Assembly (NCBI GenBank): GCA_009703635.1
Contig: WLFS01000005.1
Coordinates: 1-13,871, forward strand
Reading direction: 5' to 3'
Length of the DNA: 13,871 nt
Source of the DNA: Actinomycetota bacterium
GTDB taxonomy: Bacteria; Actinomycetota; Actinomycetes; Actinomycetales; Microbacteriaceae
In this document: positions 1-7,054 of the stretch, piece by piece
Layout: every line of letters starts with the position of its first letter
How positions within the stretch are numbered: the stretch's first letter is position 1
Notes under the pieces: model-generated
Databases searched by the model: none
The model's input: only the letters and a program-made list of their open reading frames with translations
Told to the model about the DNA's origin: nothing
Position numbers and translations under genes: made by a program

Positions 1-129
1 GGCATAGAAAACAAGAAGTTTCACGTATTGATCGGCCAGGACGCCAAGACCATCTACTTCCTATCTCGCCTGATGCCAGAGCGAGCTGCCAATCTCATAT
101 ATAACAACATGAAGGATTTGCTCGGCTAA
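1..129 (+). CDS. Short-chain dehydrogenase/reductase, C-terminal fragment (5' end outside window)
   Basis: An open frame enters from the left edge in frame 1 and ends at TAA 127-129, giving the last 42 residues of a protein. The tail contains HVLIGQDAKTIYFLSRLMPE, which resembles the C-terminal tail of actinobacterial NAD(P)-dependent short-chain dehydrogenases, where a conserved G-x-DA segment is followed by a helix with an R-L-x-P motif. The Rossmann fold and the Ser-Tyr-Lys active site would lie upstream and cannot be checked here, so the substrate is unknown. It reads toward the next gene with a gap of about 48 bases that shows no clear hairpin terminator, so read-through into the membrane-protein gene is possible. 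Confidence 0.6.
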   Translation, partial: GIENKKFHVLIGQDAKTIYFLSRLMPERAANLIYNNMKDLLG

Positions 130-177
130 GGGTCTTTCCTGTATCCCCTAGGACATACCGGCGGAAGAGCTCACCAA

Positions 178-858
178 TTGGGCAGTGTTGGGTGTCTATT
201 GGTATTGTCAGAGACTATGTATAAATACTCATTGGCAGCAAGCCGACTGGCTCTTGGTCTTGCGCTGATCGGAAGCGTCACCTGGCAGGTCACCGACCGG
301 ATTGCCAATGACCTCTTTAGGCCCGCTGAATACTTCGCATACTTTTCTATAGTGACAGCGATCGTTGCCGGATTGTTTCTGATTACAACTGGCTTTGGGC
401 TCATACTAAACATTGAAGACACTAAGTGGGTCGAGATTGCAAGGCTCAGCATGGCCGTGGCCCTAATTGTTGTTGGCGTGGTTTACCACGCACTCTTGGC
501 AGGTGCTGCCAATGATGTTCGAGATGGCGACTATGCCTGGCCAGTGCTTCCAAACGAAATCATTCACACGTATGCCCCAATACTTGCAGTTATCGAGTAT
601 CTAATCTCAGTTAAGGCTTTTCGAATCAGACTTCGAGCATTTGTTTGGGTTGCGATTTTCCCGCTGATCTGGTTAGTGCTTTCGATTGCTCGCGGAATCG
701 CAACTAACTGGTGGCCCTACTGGTTCATCAATCCAAACGGTGAGGCGGGCCTTGGCGGGATGCTCACCTACATTGCGGCAATTACAGGATTCTTCCTGGT
801 GCTTGGACTGACGGTACTGGGGCTCAAGCAAGTGCTTAGAAGGCTTGTACTGCGCTAG
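178..858 (+). CDS. Pr6Pr-family (FAR-17a/AIG1-like) integral membrane protein
   Basis: This encodes up to 226 residues with about six hydrophobic segments and short charged loops. A conserved-looking stretch PNEIIHTYAPILAVIEYLI and a later W-P-Y-W-F-INP segment match what I know of the Pr6Pr/FAR-17a-like membrane family, which has no well-established biochemical role in bacteria. Two starts compete. TTG at 178 has GGAAGAG eight bases upstream. ATG at 217 would give a more typical N-terminus that runs straight into the first membrane helix, but has only a weak GAG upstream. I keep the longer frame and regard 217 as nearly as likely. A 45-base gap separates it from the hydrolase gene, which appears to have its own promoter. 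Function unknown; family call fairly secure. Confidence 0.75.
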   Translation: MGSVGCLLVLSETMYKYSLAASRLALGLALIGSVTWQVTDRIANDLFRPAEYFAYFSIVTAIVAGLFLITTGFGLILNIEDTKWVEIARLSMAVALIVVGVVYHALLAGAANDVRDGDYAWPVLPNEIIHTYAPILAVIEYLISVKAFRIRLRAFVWVAIFPLIWLVLSIARGIATNWWPYWFINPNGEAGLGGMLTYIAAITGFFLVLGLTVLGLKQVLRRLVLR

Positions 859-891
859 AAACCAACTGGTCCGAATCTGGACCTGCGGTGC

Positions 892-903
892 TACTGTATT
901 GGG
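892..903 (+). promoter_or_regulatory. Candidate -10 box for a leaderless hydrolase mRNA
   Basis: TACTGT at 892-897 fits the actinobacterial TANNNT -10 consensus and is followed by exactly six bases before the ATG at 904, so transcription would begin at or next to the start codon. No Shine-Dalgarno sequence is visible, which fits a leaderless transcript. No convincing -35 box is seen. Confidence 0.45.
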
Positions 904-1917
904 ATGCGCGCATCAAAGTGGATAGCAATCACAGCTGGAGTATTGGTTCTGACCGTTTCTGGCGGAGCCCTGGCAGTAGGTGACTACGTTTACACGTCAG
1001 GAACTGTAGTTCCCTGTGCCATTAACGAAGACGACCTTGCAAACAAACCCGAGTCTTTTTACACACCCGCCAAGGGCAATGGCCCATTCCCCGGTGAAGG
1101 CTGGGACAAGTGGGCAGGTTATGACCTAAGCGCCTGGTGGATGACTGACGCTAGCTACCAAGCCGTTGAAATTCCGGTCAGTGATGAAGTCAATTTATCG
1201 GCCTGGTGGATTACTCCTAAAGAGTCAAACGGCAAGAATGTGATCGTGACTCACGGCATCGGAACCTCAAGGCGCGATTTCAACACTCTTCTTCCAACAG
1301 CGATGCTCGTCAAAGCCGGCTTCCATGTTTTGTTAGTCGACTCGCGCGATACCGGTGAGTCAACCTGTACCGACGGAAGACACTCCGCCGGCCAGGAGGA
1401 GTCAACAGACTTCGCAGCAGTTGCAGACTGGCTAGTTTCCAATAAGGACGTCAAACCTGAATCGCTTGGAATGTTCGGCGTTTCAGGTGGGGCTGTTGCT
1501 ACTTCACTACTGCCGGCCAAGACCCAGAACGTTTCTGCTTTTGCCATGGAGGGAACAATCTTTGATTTCAATGCTGCGGCAACCCGTGAAGTTGAGTTTC
1601 AGGGCTTTCCTGGGTTCTTGTGGCAGCTGGCTTTGATCTCAGCTCAGCTATTCCACGGAGTGAACCTAACCGAGACTTCAGTGGTACAAGGAATCGAGGC
1701 TGCTGAAGCAAGGCCAATGTTGATTCTCCACGGGGATATCGATCAGCGGCTGGACTACCAATCTTCAGTTGATTTCTATAACTACGCAAAGAGCGTCGGA
1801 GCTAACATCACCCTAGAAACTTTCGAAGGATCAGACCACACCGAAGGTATGCTCTCTGAGACCAATCGCTACGCGGCGCTGCTGGCTGACTTCTTCGATA
1901 AGTCGCTGTCAAAATAG
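904..1917 (+). CDS. Alpha/beta hydrolase with N-terminal signal or membrane anchor
   Basis: This 337-residue protein begins with a basic stretch and a hydrophobic segment at residues 7-26, indicating export across or anchoring in the cytoplasmic membrane. The rest is an alpha/beta-hydrolase fold. HGIG (117-120) is the likely oxyanion-hole loop, GVSGG (192-196) the nucleophile elbow with Ser194, HGDID (276-280) carries the probable acid Asp280, and SDHTEG supplies His312. The triad is therefore complete. Cys38 and Cys155 lie in the presumed extracytoplasmic part and could pair. Resemblance is to the serine aminopeptidase/BAAT-like hydrolases of Gram-positive bacteria; the substrate (ester, amide or peptide) cannot be told. 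The stop codon overlaps the next start by one base, so the downstream DoxX-like gene is probably translationally coupled. Confidence 0.85.
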   Translation: MRASKWIAITAGVLVLTVSGGALAVGDYVYTSGTVVPCAINEDDLANKPESFYTPAKGNGPFPGEGWDKWAGYDLSAWWMTDASYQAVEIPVSDEVNLSAWWITPKESNGKNVIVTHGIGTSRRDFNTLLPTAMLVKAGFHVLLVDSRDTGESTCTDGRHSAGQEESTDFAAVADWLVSNKDVKPESLGMFGVSGGAVATSLLPAKTQNVSAFAMEGTIFDFNAAATREVEFQGFPGFLWQLALISAQLFHGVNLTETSVVQGIEAAEARPMLILHGDIDQRLDYQSSVDFYNYAKSVGANITLETFEGSDHTEGMLSETNRYAALLADFFDKSLSK

Positions 1918-2318
1918 TGAAGTACATAAGCGCAGCTAGGCACATTGCTCGCTACTTATTGGGAACGGCTCTAATCTATGCAGGAGTTGGCCACTTCACC
2001 TTTTCAAGAGTTGCCTTCCAAGCCCAGGTTCCACCTTGGTTGCCACTAGATCCGGACTTTGTCGTGTTGGCCTCAGGCGCTGTGGAAATAGCCCTTGGTT
2101 TAGGACTTATCTTTATCGCTCGCTATAGAAAGCAAATTGGCTGGCTAACGGCCGCGTTTTTCCTTGCGGTGTTTCCGGGAAACATATCTCAGTACCTAAC
2201 TCAAACAGATGCGTTTGGTCTCAATACCGATGAGGCAAGAGCTATCAGGTTACTGTTTCAACCCTTGCTGATCATTTGGGCGTTATGGGCTACAGCTGCT
2301 TGGACTAAATCCAAGTAG
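1917..2318 (+). CDS. DoxX-like small membrane protein
   Basis: This encodes 133 residues in about four hydrophobic helices. The N-terminal RYLLGTALIYAGVGHFTF segment with its G-H-F signature, a second helix built around ASGAVEIALGLGLI, and the short length all fit the DoxX/DoxX-like family. These are small membrane proteins of unsettled role, in some species tied to redox stress or quinone handling. The start is GTG at 1917, sharing its G with the hydrolase TAG stop, which argues for translation by termination-reinitiation. The gene ends 23 bases from the stop of the convergent alcohol dehydrogenase, and no hairpin terminator is apparent in that gap. Confidence 0.8.
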   Translation: MKYISAARHIARYLLGTALIYAGVGHFTFSRVAFQAQVPPWLPLDPDFVVLASGAVEIALGLGLIFIARYRKQIGWLTAAFFLAVFPGNISQYLTQTDAFGLNTDEARAIRLLFQPLLIIWALWATAAWTKSK

Positions 2319-2341
2319 GAAAGTAAGTAGCCAGGTATCTC

Positions 2342-3385
2342 TTAGATTGTGCTGGCGTCGATAACGAATCGGTACCGAACATCAGAACCAACAACACGTT
2401 CGTAGGCCGAATCAACGCTTTTTGCATCCGAGGCATCGAGAAGCTCGATTGTTGAGGCGATGGTCTTCTCACCGCAGAAATCAAGCATCTTCTGAGTAAG
2501 TGCGATGCCGCCGGTGTTTGAACCACCAATGCTTTTTAGGCCAGTCACAAGAGAGAACGGGTCAAAAGACTGAGCCTCCCCTGCAAGGCCTACATAGACC
2601 AGTGATCCTCCGATGCGCAGCATGCCAAGCAGTGCATCATTATCGGCCGATGAGCTTGTGGTGTTTAGGATCATGTCGAAGAAGTTCTTGTGCGACCCAA
2701 CTGCATCTTCAGTCAGTAGGTAGTCCTTGGCACCAAATTCCTTGGCATCTTTTTCCTTGGCCTTGCTTCTTCCAAGCACATAAACCTCTGCCCCCATGGC
2801 AACAGCAAACTTGACCGCCATGTGCCCTAAGCCACCAAGACCAAGGATTGCAACTTTCTTGCCAGGTCCCACGCTCCAGTGGTGAAGTGGTGAGTAAACA
2901 GTCACGCCAGCGCAAAGCAGCGGTGCAGCCTGCGCCATATCAAGGTTTTCTGGGATGCTCAGAACGTAGTTCTGATCAACAACAATTTCTTGGGCGTAGC
3001 CACCGTAGGTCGGTTCCCCATCGTAGTGACGCCCGTTATAGGTCTGAACGTTGCCTGTCAGGCAATAGTTCTGATTTCCCTCTAGGCAATACTCACATTC
3101 CCGACATGAGTCTACGAAGGTACCCACACCCACTTTGTCGCCAACTTTGAACTTCGCAACGTTTGAGCCAACCCCGATTACTTCTCCGGTAATTTCATGG
3201 CCCGGAACCATAGGGAATATTCCAGGGAACCACTCATTTCTGGCTTGATGAATATCTGAATGACAGATTCCGGAGTAAAGGATCTTGATGTGAACACCCT
3301 CGGTGCCAATTTGCCGAAGCGGCACCTGCACTTTTTCAAACTTTGATGTTGGGCCTGAAACTAGCAGGGCATTAGTGTTTGACAA
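2342..3385 (-). CDS. Zinc-dependent NAD(P)-alcohol dehydrogenase (MDR, CAD/YahK-like)
   Basis: This 347-residue medium-chain dehydrogenase should interconvert alcohols and aldehydes in the cytoplasm. The catalytic zinc ligands Cys41 (GICHSD), His63-Glu64 (GHEITGEV) and Cys158 (LLCAGVT) are all present. So is the structural-zinc quartet Cys94, Cys97, Cys100, Cys108. The nucleotide site is GLGGLG at 182-187, and Gly-Arg-Ser after the second strand suggests a preference for NADP, as in the cinnamyl-alcohol/YahK-type subfamily. The start is TTG, decided by AGGAG five bases upstream. It stands alone: convergent with the DoxX-like gene on one side and 78 bases downstream of the CBS-protein gene on the other, with a perfect palindrome in that gap. 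The exact substrate is unknown; broad aldehyde reduction is most likely. Confidence 0.92.
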   Translation of the reverse strand: MSNTNALLVSGPTSKFEKVQVPLRQIGTEGVHIKILYSGICHSDIHQARNEWFPGIFPMVPGHEITGEVIGVGSNVAKFKVGDKVGVGTFVDSCRECEYCLEGNQNYCLTGNVQTYNGRHYDGEPTYGGYAQEIVVDQNYVLSIPENLDMAQAAPLLCAGVTVYSPLHHWSVGPGKKVAILGLGGLGHMAVKFAVAMGAEVYVLGRSKAKEKDAKEFGAKDYLLTEDAVGSHKNFFDMILNTTSSSADNDALLGMLRIGGSLVYVGLAGEAQSFDPFSLVTGLKSIGGSNTGGIALTQKMLDFCGEKTIASTIELLDASDAKSVDSAYERVVGSDVRYRFVIDASTI

Positions 3386-3422
3386 TTATTCTCCTTGGGA
3401 AGTGGGGTCTAGCTGAATCCTA

Positions 3423-3440
3423 CGCTGAAATACTTCAGCG
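3423..3440 (-). promoter_or_regulatory. Perfect inverted repeat in the alcohol dehydrogenase promoter region
   Basis: CGCTGAA and TTCAGCG form perfect 7-base arms around a 4-base centre (ATAC). Read on the minus strand, TAGGAT (3416-3421) just after it could be the -10 of the dehydrogenase gene, which would put the palindrome between the -35 and -10 elements, a classic operator position. There is no U-run on either strand, so I prefer an operator over a terminator. Confidence 0.4.
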
Positions 3441-3463
3441 GCGAAAAAGGGTGAAACCTGATT

Positions 3464-4744
3464 CTAGATGATACGAGTGGCTAAAATTTTGTCGATTCGA
3501 CGACCATCCATGTCAACTACTTCTAGTTTCCAGTCTTCAATTACAACACTGTCACCTGAGACTGGCATCTTGCCGAGCAACAACAAGATAAGTCCGCTGA
3601 CGGTGTGATAACGACCCTTGTCTTGCTCTGGAACATCTTCAATGACTAGGCAGTCCTTTAGTTCGTGTATCGAGGTGTCACCTTCGAATAGCCAAGAACC
3701 ATCGTCGCGTTGAACCGGATCGGTAGCTTCTTCACCTTCGGTCACAATTTCACCAATTAGAGTGTCAAAGATATCCTGGATGGTCACAAGACCCTCAAGG
3801 CTTCCATACTCGTCAACTACAAAGGCGATGTGAGTTCGAGACTGTTTGAACTGCTCCAGAAGGTCCATACCGGTAAGCGTTTCTGGGACGTAAAGCGGGG
3901 CCTCAAGATTGTCCTGAAGGCTGAGCTTTTCTCCCCTGGCAACAGTTGATAGCGCGGTTTTTGCACTAAGTACTCCGATGATTGAATCCAGGTCACCATC
4001 GCAAACAGGGATGCGGGATCTAACTGACTGGGCGATCTGATCAAAGCTTTCAGCCTCTGGGGCGTTGATGTCAACGTAGATGATTTCAGAACGAGGGACC
4101 ATAAGTGATCCAAGCTTCCGATCGTCCAGACGGAAGACGTTCTTTACTAGCTCTCGCTCCTGATCTTCAATCAATCCGGCTACCGAACCTTCGTCGAGAA
4201 TAGCTTCAATCTCATCCTCGGTCACGGTGGCCTCCTTGTGCTTACCGACCCCGAAAAGCCTCAAGAGTGCATTGGTTGTAACGCTGAGAATAAGCACAAA
4301 AGGACGGGTAGCAATCGAGAGAATAAGCATCGGCCGAGCCATGACTGCGGCAATGGCCTCAGGGTTTGATTGTCCGATGCGCTTTGGAACTAGTTCTCCC
4401 ACCGTAATGGCAACGAAAGTCACAATAAGAACCACAGAAACTGTGGCAGTGATATCAGCAATTCCATCAGGAACGCCTACACTCTGAAGCCAGATAGCCA
4501 GAGGTTTAGCAAAGATGGACTCTCCGACGATTCCACTCAGCAAACCAATTGAGGTGATACCGATTTGGATAGCCGAGAGAAACTGGGTTGGATCGGCACT
4601 GATACGCAAGGCCGCCTCGGCAGATTTTTTACCCTTTGCGGACATGGCAGAGAGCTTGGCTCGCTTAGAAGTTAGGAGTGCAACTTCCGACATGGCAAGA
4701 ACACCATTTACGAGAATAAGAGAAAACAGCAGGATTATTTCCAA
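3464..4744 (-). CDS. CNNM/CorC-type membrane protein with CBS pair (hemolysin-family transporter)
   Basis: This encodes 426 residues in the usual order for the family. The CNNM (DUF21) membrane domain is at about 1-185, with an N-terminal helix, AMSEVALL, and the hallmark GELVPK at 116-121. A CBS pair follows at about 210-335, with MVPRSEI at its start and VVDEYGSLEGLVTIQDIFD near its end. A CorC_HlyC C-terminal domain occupies about 345-424. Members of the family export or sense magnesium or cobalt; the old name hemolysin is historical. The start is TTG at 4744 with a weak AGG three bases away. The N-terminus nevertheless begins right at the expected first helix, so an upstream start is unlikely. 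It is probably monocistronic, with 178 bases on its 5' side and no clear terminator after it. Confidence 0.9.
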   Translation of the reverse strand: MEIILLFSLILVNGVLAMSEVALLTSKRAKLSAMSAKGKKSAEAALRISADPTQFLSAIQIGITSIGLLSGIVGESIFAKPLAIWLQSVGVPDGIADITATVSVVLIVTFVAITVGELVPKRIGQSNPEAIAAVMARPMLILSIATRPFVLILSVTTNALLRLFGVGKHKEATVTEDEIEAILDEGSVAGLIEDQERELVKNVFRLDDRKLGSLMVPRSEIIYVDINAPEAESFDQIAQSVRSRIPVCDGDLDSIIGVLSAKTALSTVARGEKLSLQDNLEAPLYVPETLTGMDLLEQFKQSRTHIAFVVDEYGSLEGLVTIQDIFDTLIGEIVTEGEEATDPVQRDDGSWLFEGDTSIHELKDCLVIEDVPEQDKGRYHTVSGLILLLLGKMPVSGDSVVIEDWKLEVVDMDGRRIDKILATRII

Positions 4745-4890
4745 AGACCTGTTTAACTCACCCCAATGGCTATGCGAACGTTGAAAGACAATAATCGCAG
4801 AAATTTCAGCGTTGTGCGACTAAATGGTAAAGATTTGACCAACTAGGAACCTTGAAGACTAAGGGGTGTGTCATTTTCAGGCCTTAGAGA

Positions 4891-4918
4891 GCCAAACCAA
4901 GCTTTTTTGGCGTTTTTT
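4891..4918 (+). terminator. Possible plus-strand terminator beyond the YqhA-like gene
   Basis: GCCAAA (4891-4896) and TTTGGC (4906-4911) can pair around a 9-base loop, followed by one G and six T on the plus strand. In that orientation it looks like an intrinsic terminator, yet no plus-strand gene lies upstream. On the minus strand, where it would serve the YqhA-like gene, no U-run follows the stem. The rest of the 178-base gap 4745-4922 shows no convincing gene. Confidence 0.35.
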
Positions 4919-4922
4919 GTAT

Positions 4923-5411
4923 CTACTTGGTTTTATTTACCGGCGACTTTGATTTGACATCTTTGCGGGTTGCAAGGGCAAACAGGGCAAGTCCTGCAAC
5001 AAGTGCTCCAGCACCTACACCGTATGCAACAACGTCTGCAGCGCGGTTGACGTCAACAAAGACACCAACGAAAACAACGGCGATGATGGCTACCACGACA
5101 CCAATCAACTTGGACTTCAAATCATCCAAGTCACGAACTTCAAGCCACTCTGGAACCTCTAGTCGTGTGTCAACGAATAGTTCATAAAGACCGTATCCGA
5201 TAACAAGAAGTACGGTTCCAAGAAGAATTGCGTCTACTGCTGTCAGCACTTCGACGATTGTCTCTTTCAAATAGGCGTTGTTCAAAACTGCGTCAACCAC
5301 GATCATCAGAATTGAGATTGACCCTTGCGCCATCAAGAGCAGTGCTCCAATAATTGAAGCAACAGCTGGAACAAATACCGCGTAGCGGGTCAAACCTAGA
5401 ATTTTGCGCAT
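4923..5411 (-). CDS. YqhA/UPF0114 family membrane protein
   Basis: This 162-residue protein has four predicted membrane helices: about 10-38, 54-80, 102-120 and 125-147. The motif between helices two and three, EVRDLDDLKSKL (91-102), matches the conserved D-L-D-D-L-K segment of the YqhA/UPF0114 family, inner-membrane proteins without an assigned function. The lysine-rich tail should be cytoplasmic. It follows the LysE-family gene after only 29 bases and so may be cotranscribed, but it also has its own candidate -10 box placed for a leaderless mRNA. No Shine-Dalgarno sequence precedes the ATG. Confidence 0.85.
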   Translation of the reverse strand: MRKILGLTRYAVFVPAVASIIGALLLMAQGSISILMIVVDAVLNNAYLKETIVEVLTAVDAILLGTVLLVIGYGLYELFVDTRLEVPEWLEVRDLDDLKSKLIGVVVAIIAVVFVGVFVDVNRAADVVAYGVGAGALVAGLALFALATRKDVKSKSPVNKTK

Positions 5412-5423
5412 GGACCAATGGTA
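5412..5423 (-). promoter_or_regulatory. Candidate -10 box for a leaderless yqhA-like mRNA
   Basis: On the minus strand TACCAT (5418-5423) fits TANNNT and is followed by exactly six bases before the ATG at 5411. The geometry is the same as at the alpha/beta-hydrolase and LysE-family genes, and no ribosome-binding site is present. Confidence 0.45.
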
Positions 5424-5440
5424 CTAGCAGCCTTGGGCAA

Positions 5441-6043
5441 TCAGAAGGCGTAAAAAGCCAACAAAATTGCAATTCCAAACATCACTGCAGCAATCACCAG
5501 GTCCAGTACTTTCCAGAACACCGGCTTGGCCATAAACCTCGATGCGGCTCTAGCTCCGAAACCAATTGAGCTAAACCATAAAATGCTGGCCACCGCACCG
5601 CCCAGTGCGAACCACCATTTGTCTGGACCAAATTGATTGCCAATTGATCCAAGCAAAATAACAGTGTCTAGATAGACGTGTGGGTTTAGGAAGGTAAAAC
5701 CAAGCACCGAAAGCACCACTGTCTTAGCGCTGGCACTTTGAACCCCGGAAGCATCGAGGGCTTGAGTCTTGAAAGCTGAGCGAATAGACCTGATTCCAAA
5801 CCAAGTCAGATATGCGACCCCGAACCAGCGGATTATCTCCAGCAGCCAAGGCAACCCAGAGATGAGGGCTCCGAGGCCTGCCACACCCAACACGATCAAA
5901 AGAGCGTCAGAGACTGCGCAGATGGCAACCACAAGTAGGACGTGTTTTTTTGTTAGGCCTTGTCGAATAACAAAAGCGTTCTGAGCCCCAATTGCAATAA
6001 TCAGGGATAGGCCCGTAAGCAAGCCGGGGAAAAAAGCAATCAC
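5441..6043 (-). CDS. LysE/ArgO-family amino-acid exporter
   Basis: This 200-residue protein has about six hydrophobic helices. The N-terminal segment GLSLIIAIGAQNAFVIRQGL is the signature of the LysE/ArgO exporters, which push basic amino acids such as lysine or arginine out of the cell by proton-motive force, relieving dipeptide or analogue toxicity. The central A-x-SD and the segment TFLNPHVYLDT in the second half are also typical. The start is GTG at 6043 with no usable Shine-Dalgarno spacing but a well-placed -10 box, so the mRNA is probably leaderless. The usual divergent LysG/ArgP regulator is not adjacent, so induction by amino acids cannot be read from context. The YqhA-like gene follows in the same direction. 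Confidence 0.9.
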   Translation of the reverse strand: MIAFFPGLLTGLSLIIAIGAQNAFVIRQGLTKKHVLLVVAICAVSDALLIVLGVAGLGALISGLPWLLEIIRWFGVAYLTWFGIRSIRSAFKTQALDASGVQSASAKTVVLSVLGFTFLNPHVYLDTVILLGSIGNQFGPDKWWFALGGAVASILWFSSIGFGARAASRFMAKPVFWKVLDLVIAAVMFGIAILLAFYAF

Positions 6044-6055
6044 CCTCAGAGTCTA
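6044..6055 (-). promoter_or_regulatory. Candidate -10 box for a leaderless lysE-like mRNA
   Basis: On the minus strand TAGACT (6050-6055) fits TANNNT and is followed by six bases (CTGAGG) before the GTG start at 6043. The GAGG touching the start codon is too close to act as a ribosome-binding site, so a leaderless transcript is the better reading. Confidence 0.45.
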
Positions 6056-6101
6056 GAAGATGGTCCTCGAGTTCCCCGGTGTTAGATGTACTTGTTTTCA
6101 G

Positions 6102-7043
6102 CTAGGCGGTGACTAGACCGCTTCCAGCAATCTTCACCTTAATTGGATCAGTTAGTTCGCCTACAAAACTTCCATCTTCTTCGTTGCGGAAACCAAGCAT
6201 GTACCAAGCGCCATCGTGATTTACTATCCTCGCAGCATAAATGCTTGGGTGATCAAAGCGAACTGATTTGGAAGTGTCGAACGGTCCAAGTACGGAATCG
6301 CCGACTACCGAGAACATACCGCCTGTACCAAACTTTTTCTTTGAAGCTTCAGATAGCTCTTGCTCACCACAGCACCAAAGGAGAACAGCTTTGCCATCAA
6401 CTTCTTCGACCTGGAAAACTTCCATCTGACCAAATCCTGTCGCCCCTTGAATAAGAGCTGGCTGAACGTGCCAGTTCAACATGTCGTCACTGATGGCGTG
6501 GCCGAGAGTGCCTCTGTCTTTTAGGTCTAGCTCTGCATCTTTTGATCGGGCGGTAATTAGCATGTGCCATTTTCCATCGGTGTGTTTGAAAACCCAAGGA
6601 TCCCTAAAGGATTCATCAAAAGCTTTGCCTGGGTCCAAAGGGGCGTAGTGAGCTGGGTCGGCCGAGACCAAAGCTTCTGAAGAGACTTTCTCCCAGGTCA
6701 TCAAGTCATTAGATTTTGCTGCACCGATTGTTTGTACATACATGCAGTTATCAAGTGAGGTTCCGGTGTAGTACATCCACCACATGCCATCATCGCCAAG
6801 TACGACACTTCCAGTCCAATTTGTGCAGGAGTCAAAAGCTGGTGGGTCAGATGGTGCAATGGCGTCTTGAACCACTGTCCAGTTCTTCAGGTCCTTTGAG
6901 ATGGCATGACCAATGTACGGCCTACGGTGCCTGCGATTTGGGTCTCCAAGGGCTCTGGAGGCTCTCAAGTAAAAAGCGTGGTGGTTTTCACCATCGAAGA
7001 CGAACCAGGAGTCCCAGACCCAGCTTTCAGGTAGACGAAGCAT
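6102..7043 (-). CDS. Cytoplasmic five-bladed beta-propeller glycosidase (GH32/GH68-like, probable beta-fructosidase)
   Basis: This encodes 313 residues with no signal peptide, so it acts in the cytoplasm. Three acidic motifs occur in the order expected for the GH32/GH68 clan. VWDSW gives Asp11 as probable nucleophile, FRDPWVF gives the RDP motif with Asp148 as transition-state stabiliser, and QMEVFQ gives Glu208 as probable acid/base. The WDSW spelling is closer to GH68 than to the WMNDPNG of classical invertases. GHAISKDLKNW and a similar GHAIS repeat near 181 are typical blade motifs. It lacks the C-terminal beta-sandwich of full GH32 enzymes, so it is a short form. It is the last gene of the sugar ABC operon, 11 bases after the MalG-like gene, suggesting it hydrolyses the imported sugar, probably a fructoside. 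GH43 is a less likely alternative. Confidence 0.78.
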   Translation of the reverse strand: MLRLPESWVWDSWFVFDGENHHAFYLRASRALGDPNRRHRRPYIGHAISKDLKNWTVVQDAIAPSDPPAFDSCTNWTGSVVLGDDGMWWMYYTGTSLDNCMYVQTIGAAKSNDLMTWEKVSSEALVSADPAHYAPLDPGKAFDESFRDPWVFKHTDGKWHMLITARSKDAELDLKDRGTLGHAISDDMLNWHVQPALIQGATGFGQMEVFQVEEVDGKAVLLWCCGEQELSEASKKKFGTGGMFSVVGDSVLGPFDTSKSVRFDHPSIYAARIVNHDGAWYMLGFRNEEDGSFVGELTDPIKVKIAGSGLVTA

Positions 7044-7054
7044 GGGTGATACCC

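Noticed and set aside
6056..6101. Terminator for the sugar operon after the glycosidase
   Set aside because: The only self-complementary piece is the short CTCGAG palindrome. No stable stem with a T-run was found, so termination here is unresolved.
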